The notes: generated from the sequence alone by a model not told the origin. 58,743 nt of DNA from Desulfosporosinus sp. Tol-M (GCA_000770645.1 JQID01000038.1:1-58743), one strand, 5' to 3'. Shown: positions 33,134 to 44,936, counted from the first letter of the stretch. Numbers and translations: made by a program.

Positions 33134-35872
33134 TTATCCCTTGACTATTGACGGTTTTCCTTGCCAGGAGCTTTTAAATAGTCGGGCAAATCCCATTAGG
33201 ATGGACGGCCCCCCCGACACACACAGGATAAGAACCCATTGCCAACTTACTAAGGGCACGGTCTTAAAGATCACCTGTAACGGAGGAATATAAATGACGC
33301 TGAGCTGCATAAGCGTGGAAATCAGCACAGCTCCTACCAGGTAAGGATTACTGAACAGTCCCACTTCGAAGATACTTCGTTCTTCAGACCGGCAATCAAA
33401 GACTTGAAAGAACTGGAAAAACACTAGTGTAGTAAAGGCCATAGTTCGCGCCCCTAATATGTTTACCCCCATCAAGAGGCCGACTACAAACACAAAAAGT
33501 GTTCCCAATCCGATTAAGGTCCCTCCTATCGCTATTTTGCCGGCCAACCCCCGTGCAAAAACGCTCTCTCCCGGAGCCCTGGGCTGACGGTTCATAATGC
33601 CTGGTTCCGATCCGTCTACTCCTAAGGCCATTGCCGGTAAACCGTCTGTGACAAGATTTACCCAAAGGATTTGAATAGGCAGTAACGGAAGTGGCAGGCC
33701 CACAAGTGTCGCCACAAACATCGTTAGGACTTCTCCTAAATTACAAGAAAGTAAGTAATGAATAAACTTCCGAATATTGTCGTAAATCCCACGACCCTCT
33801 TCCACGGCGGCCACGATCGTTGCAAAATTATCATCGCCCAAAATCATATCGGAAGCTTCTTTTGTAACATCCGTTCCGGTTTGGCCCATAGCCACCCCGA
33901 TATCAGCTTCTTTAACCGCAGGAGCATCGTTCACTCCGTCCCCTGTCATGGCAACTACTTGCCCACGTTTTTTTAAGGCACGCACGATTCTAAGCTTATC
34001 TTTTGGCGTTACGCGGGCATAGACGGAAATATCCATCACGCGCTCGCTTAAATCCTTTTCAGACATTTGCTCAAGGTCTTCACCTGTAATCACTCCGCTC
34101 CTTGAGCCTCGAAACATCCCCAACTCATGAGCAACGGCTTCTGCGGTTAAGCGATGATCTCCCGTAATCATAACAGGTTTAATACCGGCCTGCTGACAAA
34201 CTCTGATTGCTTTGACAGCACTGGCGCGCGGCGGATCAATCATTCCCAGCAAGCCAACAAATGTCAAGCCCTCTTCGACGTGTTCATCCAGTGGTTTCGA
34301 CTCTGACAACGGTTTCTCGGCAACTGCCAGGATGCGGAGAGCCTGCCGCGCCATTTCATCATTAGCCCGCATGATGCGTCGCCTGCTTTCAGCGGTCAAC
34401 TCCACAACCCCTTGCGCGGTCAACTCTTGCCGACAAAGCTTCAAAACCTTATCCGGAGCCCCTTTGACATAGGCCATACGCCCCTGTTTTGTTTTATAGA
34501 CAACACTCATTCGTTTCCGATCCGAGTCAAAGGGCAGCTCCCCGATCCGCTCTTGTTTGCGTTCCAGAACCTCCCGCCAGATCCCCGCCTTAGCGGCAGC
34601 CACCAAAATAGCACCTTCAGTCGGATCTCCCTCAATACCCCATGGCGCATCATTTCCTTTAGATCGAAAGAGACCGGCAACCTGAACCCCTTTCTTAGTC
34701 AACGTCGAATTGTTGCAAAGCGCTGCAATCTTTAATGCCGCATGAAGAGGATCCCGCACTTTTTCCGGATTAGCCCCGTCAAACTCCCCTTTGGGATCAT
34801 ACCCTTGTCCAGAAACGCTGATTCTTCGGCCATCCGAGTAAATCTGGCGGACCGTCATTTCATTCTGGGTCAGAGTCCCCGTCTTGTCGGAACAGATCAC
34901 CGTCGCACACCCCAAGGTTTCAACGGCAGGAAGTTTCCTAATAATTGCCTGTTTCTTAACCATTCGTTGCACCCCTATCGCCAAAGCCACGGTGACAACC
35001 GCCGGTAAGCCTTCTGGAATAGACGCCACTGCCATTGATACACCTGTTAAGAACATCTTACCAAAGTCCTCTCCTCTTAAGACTCCTATGACCACTACTG
35101 CAGCACAGACAAGAAAGAAGAGCAGGACCAACCATTTTCCAAGTTCGGCTAAACGCTTTTGCAAAGGTGTCTCTTCATTTTCCACACTTTGGATCATTCC
35201 TGCAATGACTCCCATTTCCGTTTCCATCCCGGTCGCCACAACAACGCCGGCCCCCCGCCCGTGGACAACAGAGGTCCCCATATATCCCATATTCTTACGA
35301 TCGGCCATTGGCGTAAGTTCTTCTTGGATCGGCAAGATACTTTTGCTCACGGGATGAGATTCCCCCGTCAGTGTGGACTCTTCCACTTGCATATTGACTG
35401 CCTGAATCCACCGTACATCAGCAGGAATTCGATCCCCTGTTTCGAGGAGTACAATATCCCCAGGCACAACGTCCATAGCCGGAATCCGTTGCTCTATGCC
35501 TTCTCGCAATACCCGCGCTTCAGGGGCGGTAAGGGAACGGAGGGATTCCATGGACCGCTCTGCGCGATACTCCTGAATAAAGCCAAGAATGGTATTAACA
35601 AGTGTGAACGCTAAAATCGTGACTGCATCCGCTATTTCACCTAGAAGTCCGGATACAACCATGGCTGCCAGTAAGATCAAAACCATAAAATCTTTAAATT
35701 GTCCCAGGAACATAAAGACTGGGTTGACTCTCTTTTTTATCGCCAAGACATTTTTTCCGACCTCAACCAACCGCCGATGAACTTCTTTAAGACTTAACCC
35801 TTTACCCGGATGTACATCCAAGACCTTGGCCACATCAAGCCAAGGCAACACATGCCATGCCTGTTGCCGCAT
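33134..35872 (-). CDS. P-type Ca2+-transporting ATPase (type IIA)
   Basis: A 912-residue membrane pump that exports cations using ATP. It has an N-terminal cation-ATPase domain, PEGLP in helix M4, the phosphorylation motif [13 protein letters not shown] (Asp at about 327), KGAPDKVL in the nucleotide domain, the hinge [17 protein letters not shown], and six C-terminal helices. The N-terminal [16 protein letters not shown] and [17 protein letters not shown] resemble SERCA/PMR1-type bacterial pumps, so calcium (possibly manganese) is the likely substrate. The gene is monocistronic, between heptanucleotide arrays, and divergent from rqcH. Confidence 0.93.
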   Translation of the reverse strand: MRQQAWHVLPWLDVAKVLDVHPGKGLSLKEVHRRLVEVGKNVLAIKKRVNPVFMFLGQFKDFMVLILLAAMVVSGLLGEIADAVTILAFTLVNTILGFIQEYRAERSMESLRSLTAPEARVLREGIEQRIPAMDVVPGDIVLLETGDRIPADVRWIQAVNMQVEESTLTGESHPVSKSILPIQEELTPMADRKNMGYMGTSVVHGRGAGVVVATGMETEMGVIAGMIQSVENEETPLQKRLAELGKWLVLLFFLVCAAVVVIGVLRGEDFGKMFLTGVSMAVASIPEGLPAVVTVALAIGVQRMVKKQAIIRKLPAVETLGCATVICSDKTGTLTQNEMTVRQIYSDGRRISVSGQGYDPKGEFDGANPEKVRDPLHAALKIAALCNNSTLTKKGVQVAGLFRSKGNDAPWGIEGDPTEGAILVAAAKAGIWREVLERKQERIGELPFDSDRKRMSVVYKTKQGRMAYVKGAPDKVLKLCRQELTAQGVVELTAESRRRIMRANDEMARQALRILAVAEKPLSESKPLDEHVEEGLTFVGLLGMIDPPRASAVKAIRVCQQAGIKPVMITGDHRLTAEAVAHELGMFRGSRSGVITGEDLEQMSEKDLSERVMDISVYARVTPKDKLRIVRALKKRGQVVAMTGDGVNDAPAVKEADIGVAMGQTGTDVTKEASDMILGDDNFATIVAAVEEGRGIYDNIRKFIHYLLSCNLGEVLTMFVATLVGLPLPLLPIQILWVNLVTDGLPAMALGVDGSEPGIMNRQPRAPGESVFARGLAGKIAIGGTLIGLGTLFVFVVGLLMGVNILGARTMAFTTLVFFQFFQVFDCRSEERSIFEVGLFSNPYLVGAVLISTLMQLSVIYIPPLQVIFKTVPLVSWQWVLILCVSGGPSILMGFARLFKSSWQGKPSIVKG

Positions 35873-35897
35873 GCCTTGATCCCTCCTTTTTTATGTA

Positions 35898-36065
35898 TCG
35901 CGCCTCGTGCATCGCCTCGCGCATCGTGCCTCGTGTTTCGTGCATCGTGCATCGTGCCTCGTGTATCGTGCATCGTGTCTCGTGTATCACGCACCGTACC
36001 TCCTGCCTCGCGCCTCCTGCCTCGCGCCTCCTGCCTCGCACATCGCGCCTCGTGCCTCGCGCCCC
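35898..36065. repeat. Long heptanucleotide array between the P-type ATPase and rqcH
   Basis: This is the longest array, about 24 units. A run of CGTGCAT, CGTGCCT, CGTGTAT and CGTGTCT units (35905-35985) passes into a CGCGCCTCCTGCCT stretch with a 14-bp higher-order period. It is nearly free of stop codons, so long spurious frames cross it on both strands. It occupies most of the 366-base gene-free gap upstream of both divergent genes. After it, TATACT at about 36128 may be a -10 box for rqcH. Confidence 0.9.
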
Positions 36066-36238
36066 GCTTTTCTAGTACATGCTTATTCCCAAAAACTTCG
36101 AAAAATGCCTCGCTGGAACAAGTGTGTTATACTAAAAAAGACTCCCATGCTGATGACGCAGCGCCATTGGAAGGATGAAAATTGGTTTCTATTTTCAGGA
36201 TAGATTTATGACAATTGGCTTGGAAAGGAGTTTCTCTC

Positions 36239-38077
36239 ATGGCATTAGACGGTGTGACCCTCGCCTATCTGGTTAACGAGCTGGGTCCACAACTTATTGG
36301 AGCACGTATCGATAAAATTTTTCAACCGGAAAAGGATGAAATCCATTTCTTTTTGAGGCAACAGGGATCCAGTCGTCTCCTGCTTAGTACCAGTGCAACC
36401 TCCCCCCGCTTCCACCTCACCCAGGAAAACAAAAAAAATCCGCCCTCCCCGCCCATGTTTTGTATGATTTTACGCAAACACCTCGAAGGCGGTAAACTTG
36501 TCCGTCTACATCAAAGTGAGCTGGAAAGAGTCGTGACCTTTGACATTCTAAATTACAACGACCGTGGCGATTTAGTCACCCTGCGGCTTCACTTGGAAAT
36601 CATGGGAAAACACAGCAATCTCATCCTCGTCGACCCAGCGACAAATACCATTCTCGACGGTCTTAAACGATACTCGCACGCCCTAAGCCGCTACCGCGAA
36701 GTATTACCGGGACGACCTTATTTCGCGCCCCCCTCTCAGGGAAAACGACCTCCCATCGAGGACGAAGAGCTTTGGCGAAAGGCACTTTATGAGGAAGACC
36801 TTAATCACCCCCTAACTGACGTTTTACTCACCCTCTTTGCCGGGATCAGCCCGGAATTGGCCAGAGAAATTGTCATTCAAGCAGGATTAACGACTGACAC
36901 TCGCCTCGATAAGTGCGGAGATATTGATTTTTCCCGACTTTTTCAGGCTTATCGAAGGCTTTGCAATCCCGAGGGCGTTCCTGTCATTCAACCGTGTCTT
37001 TATTATGATTTTGCAAACCAATCCCGTCCCGTCGCCTTCACTTTTACCCCCTTCCAACAATACCAGGAGTTGGAAATGGAAAAGGCGCCCTCATTAAATG
37101 ACGCGATCCGGTGCTTTTATCAGTCAAGAACCATTACCAACACCCTTGAATCAAAACGGGGCTCTCTCCGAAAAGTCGTTCAAGAACAACACGCCCATTT
37201 CAGCAAGAAACTAAAGATATATCGGGAAGCTGAAACCGGCGCCCAGTCCAGTCTGGTGTATCAACAATGGGGAGAACTCCTTACCGCAAACCTCTATCTT
37301 ATTCCTCAAGGATCGCTTGAAGCCTCTGTAGAAAATTATTATGACCCCGCACACTCTAATCTGGTCATTCCCCTCAATCCCCATATCAGTACCATCGACA
37401 ACGCCCAGCACTATTACAAACTTTATAACAAAGCGAAAGCCACCCTACTCAAAACAAAGCCACTCAAGGAAGCCGCACTCGAGGAAGTGAAATACCTGGA
37501 TTCCTTACTGGTCAGCTTGGACCAGGCGTCCACCCTGGCGGAGCTTAATGAAATCAACTTGGAAGTAGTGGGTCAAGGATATGTGGCTGGAAAACACTTA
37601 AAAAAAGATACCTTCAAAGCTAAAAAAGGCCGCCTCAATACAAAGTCAAAGGTGAAAGTGATAGTTCCCAAAGAGTCTATCCGCCCACGGGTCTATCGTT
37701 CAAGCCAAGGCCGAATCATCTATGTCGGAAAGAATAATGCTCAAAATGATTGGTTGACGATGCGTAAAGGAAGACCAAATGATCTTTGGCTCCATGTCAA
37801 AATCATTCCCGGTTCACACGTTCTGATTCCCCTCGAAGATGGAGAAGAATTCCCCGATGACACTACCCTGGAAGAAGCCGCTGCACTCGCTATCTATTAC
37901 AGCCAAGCGCGCGGTTCCTCTCAAGTTCCCGTGGATTACACACATGTCAAGCAGATCAGGAAGCCTAATGCGGCTAAACCCGGAATGGTGATCTACGATC
38001 AAAACTGGACATTATATCTCACCCCTAAACCGGAAATCCTGGAACGATTGCTGGCCAGTGAAGAGATGTCAGAGTAA
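36239..38077 (+). CDS. rqcH: Rqc2 homologue RqcH (NFACT protein, ribosome quality control)
   Basis: RqcH binds stalled 50S-peptidyl-tRNA and adds alanine tails that mark nascent chains for decay. The N-terminal NFACT-N domain has LDGVTLAYLVNELGPQLIGARIDKIFQPEKDE and RFHLTQE, followed by a coiled-coil region (about 280-440) and the C-terminal NFACT-R domain with VGKNNAQNDWLTMRKGRPNDLWLHVKIIPGSHV. It has 612 residues from ATG 36239, which follows AAGGAG. An upstream in-frame TTG at 36215 is less likely. It was formerly called a fibronectin-binding protein. A terminator follows at 38086-38120. Confidence 0.95.
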   Translation: MALDGVTLAYLVNELGPQLIGARIDKIFQPEKDEIHFFLRQQGSSRLLLSTSATSPRFHLTQENKKNPPSPPMFCMILRKHLEGGKLVRLHQSELERVVTFDILNYNDRGDLVTLRLHLEIMGKHSNLILVDPATNTILDGLKRYSHALSRYREVLPGRPYFAPPSQGKRPPIEDEELWRKALYEEDLNHPLTDVLLTLFAGISPELAREIVIQAGLTTDTRLDKCGDIDFSRLFQAYRRLCNPEGVPVIQPCLYYDFANQSRPVAFTFTPFQQYQELEMEKAPSLNDAIRCFYQSRTITNTLESKRGSLRKVVQEQHAHFSKKLKIYREAETGAQSSLVYQQWGELLTANLYLIPQGSLEASVENYYDPAHSNLVIPLNPHISTIDNAQHYYKLYNKAKATLLKTKPLKEAALEEVKYLDSLLVSLDQASTLAELNEINLEVVGQGYVAGKHLKKDTFKAKKGRLNTKSKVKVIVPKESIRPRVYRSSQGRIIYVGKNNAQNDWLTMRKGRPNDLWLHVKIIPGSHVLIPLEDGEEFPDDTTLEEAAALAIYYSQARGSSQVPVDYTHVKQIRKPNAAKPGMVIYDQNWTLYLTPKPEILERLLASEEMSE

Positions 38078-38085
38078 ATAAATAT

Positions 38086-38120
38086 GAGCAGAAATCCACA
38101 AATGATTTCTGCTCTTATTT
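38086..38120 (+). terminator. Intrinsic terminator of rqcH
   Basis: An 11-bp perfect stem (38086-38096 with 38104-38114) with a 7-nt loop and a TTATTTTG tail, nine bases after the rqcH stop. Confidence 0.8.
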
Positions 38121-38132
38121 TGATGCACATAA

Positions 38133-38585
38133 CTAAAGGATACGGCTTACTGCTATCTCATCACAATTAGGGAACTTGATACAATTAATACACTCCGTCC
38201 AAACCTTCTGGGGCATTTGATCTTTACTGACCTCTTCGTAACCACAGTATTTAAAGAACTCCGGCTGATAAGTCAACGCAAAAAGTTTCGAACAACCCAG
38301 TTCCCTGGCTTCTTCTTCAAGTCCTTTAACTATCCGTGTTCCGATCCCTTTTCGTTTGTATTCATCAGAAACTGCCAATGCCCGTATTTCCGCCAAGTCA
38401 CTCCAAAGGATATGTAATGACGCAACCCCCACCAATTGGGCATCTACTTCCGCTAGCAGGAACTCGCGTATATTTTCATATAGCATATTTCTTGACCGGG
38501 GAAGCATGAGTCCTTGTTCTGCATTACTATTAATCAAAAATATCATCTCTTCAACATCTGAAATACGAGCCTTACGCAATTTCAT
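38133..38585 (-). CDS. argA: N-acetylglutamate synthase-type GNAT acetyltransferase (short ArgA)
   Basis: A 150-residue GNAT protein: KARISDVEEMIFLINSNAEQGLMLPRS, LAEIRALAVSDEYKRKGIG for acetyl-CoA binding, FALTYQPEFFKYCGYEEV, and a Cys-rich end WTECINCIKFPNCDEIAV. This pattern is that of the short stand-alone N-acetylglutamate synthase of Clostridia and other bacteria, the first step of arginine synthesis. ATG 38585 with AAAAGGAG was chosen over the upstream TTG. No other arg gene is nearby, which fits a dispersed pathway gene. It is convergent with rqcH. Confidence 0.88.
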   Translation of the reverse strand: MKLRKARISDVEEMIFLINSNAEQGLMLPRSRNMLYENIREFLLAEVDAQLVGVASLHILWSDLAEIRALAVSDEYKRKGIGTRIVKGLEEEARELGCSKLFALTYQPEFFKYCGYEEVSKDQMPQKVWTECINCIKFPNCDEIAVSRIL

Positions 38586-38828
38586 TAATTTTTCTCCTTT
38601 TTGTGCATAATTATACAGCATTTATATATTATTGCACCTTATTTAGCGATTTTATTTTAAATTAAAATAATCAATATAAATAACCCATATACTTTCATTT
38701 TTGGGGATTTTAAGTCAGCTTCAAGTATAATTCCGCTTTCTCCTTTTTCTTACAATATTCTGCATCATGTTATGGTACACTATGTTAGTTAGTAAGTAGC
38801 TTAATAAATTTTGGAAGGAGTCTATGTG

Positions 38829-40244
38829 ATGATGGCCCTAAAATTGCGATTACGCTTTCTCCATCGAGATAGTGTCTTCCTGTTTTCTTCTCTCATCCTC
38901 ATATTAATTATTGGTTTCATCCATATCATACCCCTTCCCCTATTCTTCCACATTGTTTTCGTATTTTTCCCATACATCTACATTACTCTTTATTTCGATC
39001 TTTATTTAAGCACCTGGGGCAAGGCCTGGATTCTAACCACCACTCTGCTTATATTTGCATCACTGGCATATCTTGATCATCCTTATGTCCCTTTTATTTT
39101 AGTTCATGTCCCCTTACTGCTATTTCTACTTGGAACAAAGTTTATATCTTACAAACATCAAATACAACAACGGCAACTTCATCAACGTCATATCAAAGCA
39201 ATGCGTGTGATGATACGACAAAATCTTCCCTTAATCCAAACCGTCGACTATTCTCGCGAAGCAGTTATTCTATTGGACAAAACAGGTGTAATTATTGATT
39301 CAAATCCTCAATCGTGCCTCCTTCTATCTTTGTCAGAATCATTCTTAATTGGCCAACCTATATTCAATATTTTAGGTATTTTAGCTAATTTCGATCCGAG
39401 CAGCTCACCGGAGAACGGTGAATTTATCTGGGGAACACAGAAAAAGATAATAAAGTTCCGAACAAAGCCTTTGCTGAACCATGACATTCCATCGGGCATG
39501 CTTTTGACTCTTTTCGATATCAGCGAAGCAATAAATCGCATGGAAGCGAATGAACAAGTTGCGAAATTTTCCGCTATCAATAAGGTCTCAGCTGGCCTAG
39601 CGCATGAAATCCGTAACCCCTTGACAACGATTAAAGGATTTATGCAACTGATTGCACCTGAGCAATGGCCTGAGTCATTCCGTCCCTATCAACAACTTAT
39701 TCTAAATGAGATCCAGTCCATCGATCAAGTCTTGAGTAAATTCGTCCTCTTAACAAATCCTTCTGCTCCTCAAATGCAACCCCTTAATATGACAGAATGC
39801 ATTCAGACCATGGCGCAAACAATTCAACACATACGACTTATGCGGGATGTTACCCTCACTTTAGAACTCCCCTCTCCTCCGGTATATGTCATGGGTGACC
39901 ATGACCAACTTCTCCAGGCTCTTTTATCCCTTCTAAATAACGCGATTGAAGCCTCACCCAAAGGAGGTAAGGTTATTATACGATTAACGGAATACGAATC
40001 TCACGTAAGAATAAGTGTAATCGATTACGGCCCCGGTATTCCTAAAGACCTGCGTCAGCGTGTCCTTGATCCGTTCTTCTCTACGCAAGCAGACAGTACC
40101 GGACTGGGTTTAACCATTGCGTACCAAATCATTCTCGCCCATCATGGCATGCTTCATTTTTCTGAATCTGTACCCCCTAGTGGAACAGAAGCGATGATTG
40201 ATTTACCCCGTTTGCCAAAGTTCAAGAATAATCTTTCTGCATAA
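38829..40244 (+). CDS. Orphan membrane sensor histidine kinase (sporulation-kinase type)
   Basis: A 471-residue kinase with four to five N-terminal transmembrane helices (about 10-110), a PAS-like domain (about 135-230) with AVILLDKTGVIIDSNPQ, a HisKA domain with GLAHEIRNPLTTIKGFMQL (His at about 258), and an ATPase domain with NNAIEASPKGG, DYGPGIP and GLGLTIAYQI. No response regulator lies nearby, and the GLAHEIRNPLTTIKGF box is typical of kinases that feed Spo0F/Spo0A. A sporulation role is inferred. The frame opens at 38811, but AAGGAG at 38815-38820 must be the ribosome site, so ATG 38829 is used. The 3' end overlaps the convergent gene by 23 bases. Confidence 0.9.
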   Translation: MMALKLRLRFLHRDSVFLFSSLILILIIGFIHIIPLPLFFHIVFVFFPYIYITLYFDLYLSTWGKAWILTTTLLIFASLAYLDHPYVPFILVHVPLLLFLLGTKFISYKHQIQQRQLHQRHIKAMRVMIRQNLPLIQTVDYSREAVILLDKTGVIIDSNPQSCLLLSLSESFLIGQPIFNILGILANFDPSSSPENGEFIWGTQKKIIKFRTKPLLNHDIPSGMLLTLFDISEAINRMEANEQVAKFSAINKVSAGLAHEIRNPLTTIKGFMQLIAPEQWPESFRPYQQLILNEIQSIDQVLSKFVLLTNPSAPQMQPLNMTECIQTMAQTIQHIRLMRDVTLTLELPSPPVYVMGDHDQLLQALLSLLNNAIEASPKGGKVIIRLTEYESHVRISVIDYGPGIPKDLRQRVLDPFFSTQADSTGLGLTIAYQIILAHHGMLHFSESVPPSGTEAMIDLPRLPKFKNNLSA

Positions 40245-41466
40245 GTGATCGGTTCCGAAGAGTTCGACAATTAAGCTCGTAAATTCCTTTGTCCTGCCAG
40301 TTTTCCGGTAACGTCCAAATCGGAAACTTATCCGGATCATTTAACCAACAATACCAACGCCGAAGTTCTTCTTCCATACCAAGTGTCGTAAGCCAATGTA
40401 CCCGGCCGTCCCAAACTAATGAATTCCCTTGTTCATCTTTTGCACCGACTAAAAGGCGGCTCTTTTCTAAAACACTTGCCAACAGAATACTTTGAGATGC
40501 TTTTAACAGCGGCTTCTCAAATATCGGACATATGACCCTTAATTGTCCATCGCCATGAAAGAAAAACCATTCCTCCAATTCAAGCACTGAATTTTCGCTG
40601 CGTTCTTTAGGAAGCCACGGCCAGGGCCAAGGACTCCCCCAGAGCGATTTCAAAACTCCGTCTCCCTGATGAAGCAACAAAGCCAGGAGATTTTGCGTGC
40701 GAAGTTTACCCTCTTTCTCAAGGGATTCAAGGTAGTCCAGAATCTTTTGAATGACCGTACAAAATTCCGTATTCAGTAAGCCTGAAGCATCTACCCAGCC
40801 CTGTTTTTGCCACTTTAAAATTTGTTCGTTATTCTTAAGCCACTTAACTTTGCTGTTTAATTCGAATTTCTTTCCCTTACGACGCACTTCGGCAATCTCA
40901 TAATTTCCCCAAAGGAAAGCAATGTGCTGAGGTTTTATTTCTTTGCGAACGCGTCGACAGGACAAACCATCAAAGAACGTGTTCACAATCCCAAGTTGTT
41001 GCTGAGCAACCGGATTCAAACTTTGTCCCCAGCGTTTCAAATCCGGACGTTCTTCCCCCAGAGCGTAACGGGACAGGCTGCTTTGCTTTTTATCGGGAAT
41101 AAGGTATAAACTCGGCGTAAGTTTTTCACGCCAATAAACTGCCCTGGCAGTGATATTTCCCCCTATTTTAGAAACCCCATTTAAAAAAGCTGCTGAAAAG
41201 TCAGGGGCCACATAATAAATTACGGTCTTAGCACCATTACTCAGCCGATTCCCCCATAATACACCGGCCAGAAGGAATTCCTCTTCGCGCATAAGAGCAG
41301 AACAGGCAATGATACCGACTCGCAAAGTCGTCTCGCCGCCCATAAAATAGGCAAACTGTGGGGGGAGGCGGGTTTCCTTTTTTTTATCCTCCGGGTATTC
41401 AAGCCAGTTCCTGGCAATAAATATGTCAGGATGAGCTTCCCAGACCATATTCCAGGTGATACTCAC
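40222..41466 (-). CDS. Unrecognised 414-residue protein
   Basis: A soluble protein of 414 residues, rich in Trp, with no signal peptide, membrane helix or motif that I recognise. The N-terminal half contains alternating beta/alpha segments (TVIYYVAPDFSAAFLNGVSKIGGNITARAVYW, which resembles a nuclease or Rossmann-like core). The C-terminal half is mostly helical, with a Trp-Pro-rich segment (WGSPWPWPWLP). ATG 41466 has AGGGAGG eight bases upstream. Its codons and base content match its neighbours, so it is not an obvious import. It overlaps the histidine kinase gene tail to tail by 23 bases. No function is proposed. Confidence 0.8.
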   Translation of the reverse strand: MSITWNMVWEAHPDIFIARNWLEYPEDKKKETRLPPQFAYFMGGETTLRVGIIACSALMREEEFLLAGVLWGNRLSNGAKTVIYYVAPDFSAAFLNGVSKIGGNITARAVYWREKLTPSLYLIPDKKQSSLSRYALGEERPDLKRWGQSLNPVAQQQLGIVNTFFDGLSCRRVRKEIKPQHIAFLWGNYEIAEVRRKGKKFELNSKVKWLKNNEQILKWQKQGWVDASGLLNTEFCTVIQKILDYLESLEKEGKLRTQNLLALLLHQGDGVLKSLWGSPWPWPWLPKERSENSVLELEEWFFFHGDGQLRVICPIFEKPLLKASQSILLASVLEKSRLLVGAKDEQGNSLVWDGRVHWLTTLGMEEELRRWYCWLNDPDKFPIWTLPENWQDKGIYELNCRTLRNRSLMQKDYS

Positions 41467-41609
41467 AATGAACCTCCCTTAGTTTTTCTTCATAAGCATG
41501 TTTACGCGCTAAGAGAAGATATCATGACACTTTTTTAGAGAACTCAAAGCTCTAGTTCAAAAATTGCTGACCCATCCATTATCCCTGATTTTCCTGGCAT
41601 GCTTCTTTT

Positions 41610-41657
41610 TTACATCAAAAATCCCCCCGTTGTTACTCTATTGTGAACAACGGAGGA
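41610..41657 (-). terminator. Intrinsic terminator downstream of uppP
   Basis: On the minus strand a 12-bp stem with one mismatch (41646-41657 with 41623-41634) is followed by ATTTTTGATG. It ends the guaB-uppP unit. The remaining bases from 41467 to 41709 show no gene. Confidence 0.7.
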
Positions 41658-41709
41658 ATATAAACGTTAGTTATATTTTTTGATTTTTTGATTAGTTTAG
41701 GTAAGCACT

Positions 41710-42498
41710 TTAATGTCCTGCTAAAGCAAAACCTATAACAATAACCCCAATAATAAAACGATATCCGACAAAAAGGCCAAAGTTGCTAGTTTTCAAATAC
41801 CGTAATAAAAACGAGATACTTAAAATACCAACCACAAAGGATGTAATAACGCCTACGGAAAAAGGTAAATCAATGGAAGCCATCGTTAAATGCCGAAGTT
41901 TCATGACTCCGGCACCCAAAATAATTGGCGTAGACATGAGGAAAGAAAAGCGGGCGGCATCTTCCCTGGTTAGACCTAATAAACGGGCAGTTGTCATCGT
42001 ACTGCCTGAACGGGATACCCCGGGGATAATTGCCAATGCCTGAGAAAGACCAATCCAAATCGCGTCTGCCATTGTCATCGTATCCATTTTGCGCAGTTGT
42101 CGTTTTTTGTCCGCTAAATAAAGAAGTATCCCCATAACAATCAACATAATTCCAATAAGCAAAGGGGCCCGAAAAACAGTCTCCGCCTTTTCCTCTAAAG
42201 CCAGGCCAAACAATCCGCCGGGAATAGTTGCCAAAACCAAGTACCAGAAAATACGCTTATCGTCTGATGCCTGACGCCGCAGGGCCGCTTTTATTAATCT
42301 GATCCAATCCTGCCAAAAATACAGGACCACTGCTAAAAGAGTACCCATGTGAAGTGCAACGTCAAATGTCAAGCCTGGATCATTCCAGCCAAAAAGCCAG
42401 GGGATGAGTACGAGATGTGCTGAACTGGAAATAGGTAAAAATTCCCCCAAGCCTTGGACTATCCCCAGGACCAATGCATGTAGAACTGTCATTTTCAC
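41710..42498 (-). CDS. uppP: Undecaprenyl-diphosphate phosphatase (BacA family)
   Basis: UppP recycles the lipid carrier for wall synthesis by removing one phosphate from undecaprenyl pyrophosphate at the membrane; overexpression gives bacitracin resistance. It has the family motifs GIVQGLGEFLPISSSAHL and the PGVSRSGST block, with about eight helices. The length of 262 is typical. It follows guaB by 27 bases. Confidence 0.96.
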   Translation of the reverse strand: MKMTVLHALVLGIVQGLGEFLPISSSAHLVLIPWLFGWNDPGLTFDVALHMGTLLAVVLYFWQDWIRLIKAALRRQASDDKRIFWYLVLATIPGGLFGLALEEKAETVFRAPLLIGIMLIVMGILLYLADKKRQLRKMDTMTMADAIWIGLSQALAIIPGVSRSGSTMTTARLLGLTREDAARFSFLMSTPIILGAGVMKLRHLTMASIDLPFSVGVITSFVVGILSISFLLRYLKTSNFGLFVGYRFIIGVIVIGFALAGH

Positions 42499-42525
42499 CC
42501 TCCCTCAAAAAAGCTTCGACATTTG

Positions 42526-44004
<1,479 letters not shown>

Positions 44005-44135
44005 CTAATCAGTATAACAGATATATTCAATAATTAACAGAATTTGTTTTGTCTTGTGTATCACAAATACCCTGTAAAATCCCACTTGAAAAATAGAAAT
44101 TGGTTCATTATGATGGGGTCAGGAGGAGGTAAGAG

Positions 44136-44636
44136 ATGTTTTATCGTGTTCATCAATTCATTAAAGCGATTTCTTCCAAGATAGATTCATCAGAAATCAC
44201 ATGGGCCCTGAATAGCTTACCACCTGAGGCCGGTTCACTCTTTCTTAAGCAGTCACGGTCAGAACAGCGCCATGCTCTTGATGTAGCTCAAAGTATCATG
44301 AAAGAACAACCGGCTTTATCTGTCTCGAACTATCAAAACCTGCTCGCTGCCGCGCTCCTCCATGATTGTGGCAAATCCAAGATCGGTAACCGTCTCTGGC
44401 ATAGAGTATTTGTTGTTCTAATGCAGAAAATGCCCCAACCCATCTGGTCCCGCCTCGAAAGAAGTCACACTGTTTTCGCGACACCCTTAAAGACCGCTTC
44501 CCAGCACGCCATTTTGGGCTGTAATTTAGCCCGGGAAGCGGGATTAAATCCCGTGATCTGTCTTCTGATCTACGAACATCATTATCCTAAAACAGAGTTA
44601 GGTCGAATTTTAGAAAGTTCAGATAATACGCATTAA
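44136..44636 (+). CDS. Small HD-domain metal-dependent phosphohydrolase
   Basis: A 166-residue single-domain HD protein: His of RHALDVAQ, His-Asp of LLHDCGKSKIG, His of QHAILGCNLAREAG, and HHYP. These are the metal ligands of the superfamily. Close relatives are uncharacterised; substrates in the superfamily range from nucleotides to cyclic dinucleotides. Start ATG 44136 follows AGGAGGT. It is a lone plus-strand gene among minus-strand operons, divergent from guaB. Confidence 0.85.
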   Translation: MFYRVHQFIKAISSKIDSSEITWALNSLPPEAGSLFLKQSRSEQRHALDVAQSIMKEQPALSVSNYQNLLAAALLHDCGKSKIGNRLWHRVFVVLMQKMPQPIWSRLERSHTVFATPLKTASQHAILGCNLAREAGLNPVICLLIYEHHYPKTELGRILESSDNTH

Positions 44637-44678
44637 TTTATAAAGCATAAATCAACGTTGGTAGACGCATGCATGCTT

Positions 44679-44936
44679 TTATGGGAATGATTCCATCTTT
44701 TCCTGGAGTTCCACTATTTCCCTGTTTTTCGAAAAAATCCATTTGGCAAATCGCTTATTATCTCGTTGTAAGCGCACGTTTTCCTTTTCAAGGTGGCGGA
44801 CTAAGGCCACCTTTTCACGTTCCACTTTTTCTAACAAGTTCATAAGTACTCGCCTGCTTACTCTTAGATGTTCAATACGCTGCTCCAGTTCACCAACACG
44901 CGCCCTGAGTAATTCTAATTCTCCTATAGGATCCAT
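44679..44936 (-). CDS. Short coiled-coil protein
   Basis: An 85-residue protein that is almost entirely a predicted coiled coil: heptads of Leu/Val from ELELLRARVGELEQRIEHL through LEKENVRLQRDNKRFAKWI. The start at ATG 44936 follows GGGGGG. A longer frame to 45056 overlaps the PHP gene and is unlikely. It lies 62 bases downstream of the PHP gene and may share its transcript. I do not recognise a family. A structural or adaptor role is only a guess. Confidence 0.65.
   Translation of the reverse strand: MDPIGELELLRARVGELEQRIEHLRVSRRVLMNLLEKVEREKVALVRHLEKENVRLQRDNKRFAKWIFSKNREIVELQEKMESFP

Noticed and set aside
35898..36065. CRISPR array
   Set aside because: The units are 7 bp without spacers, degenerate and without cas genes; the periodicity is wrong for CRISPR.
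35794..36203. Several overlapping open frames (66-122 codons) on both strands
   Set aside because: They are translations of the heptanucleotide array, which lacks stop codons in most frames. They show Arg/Cys/Ser-rich periodic nonsense and no ribosome sites.
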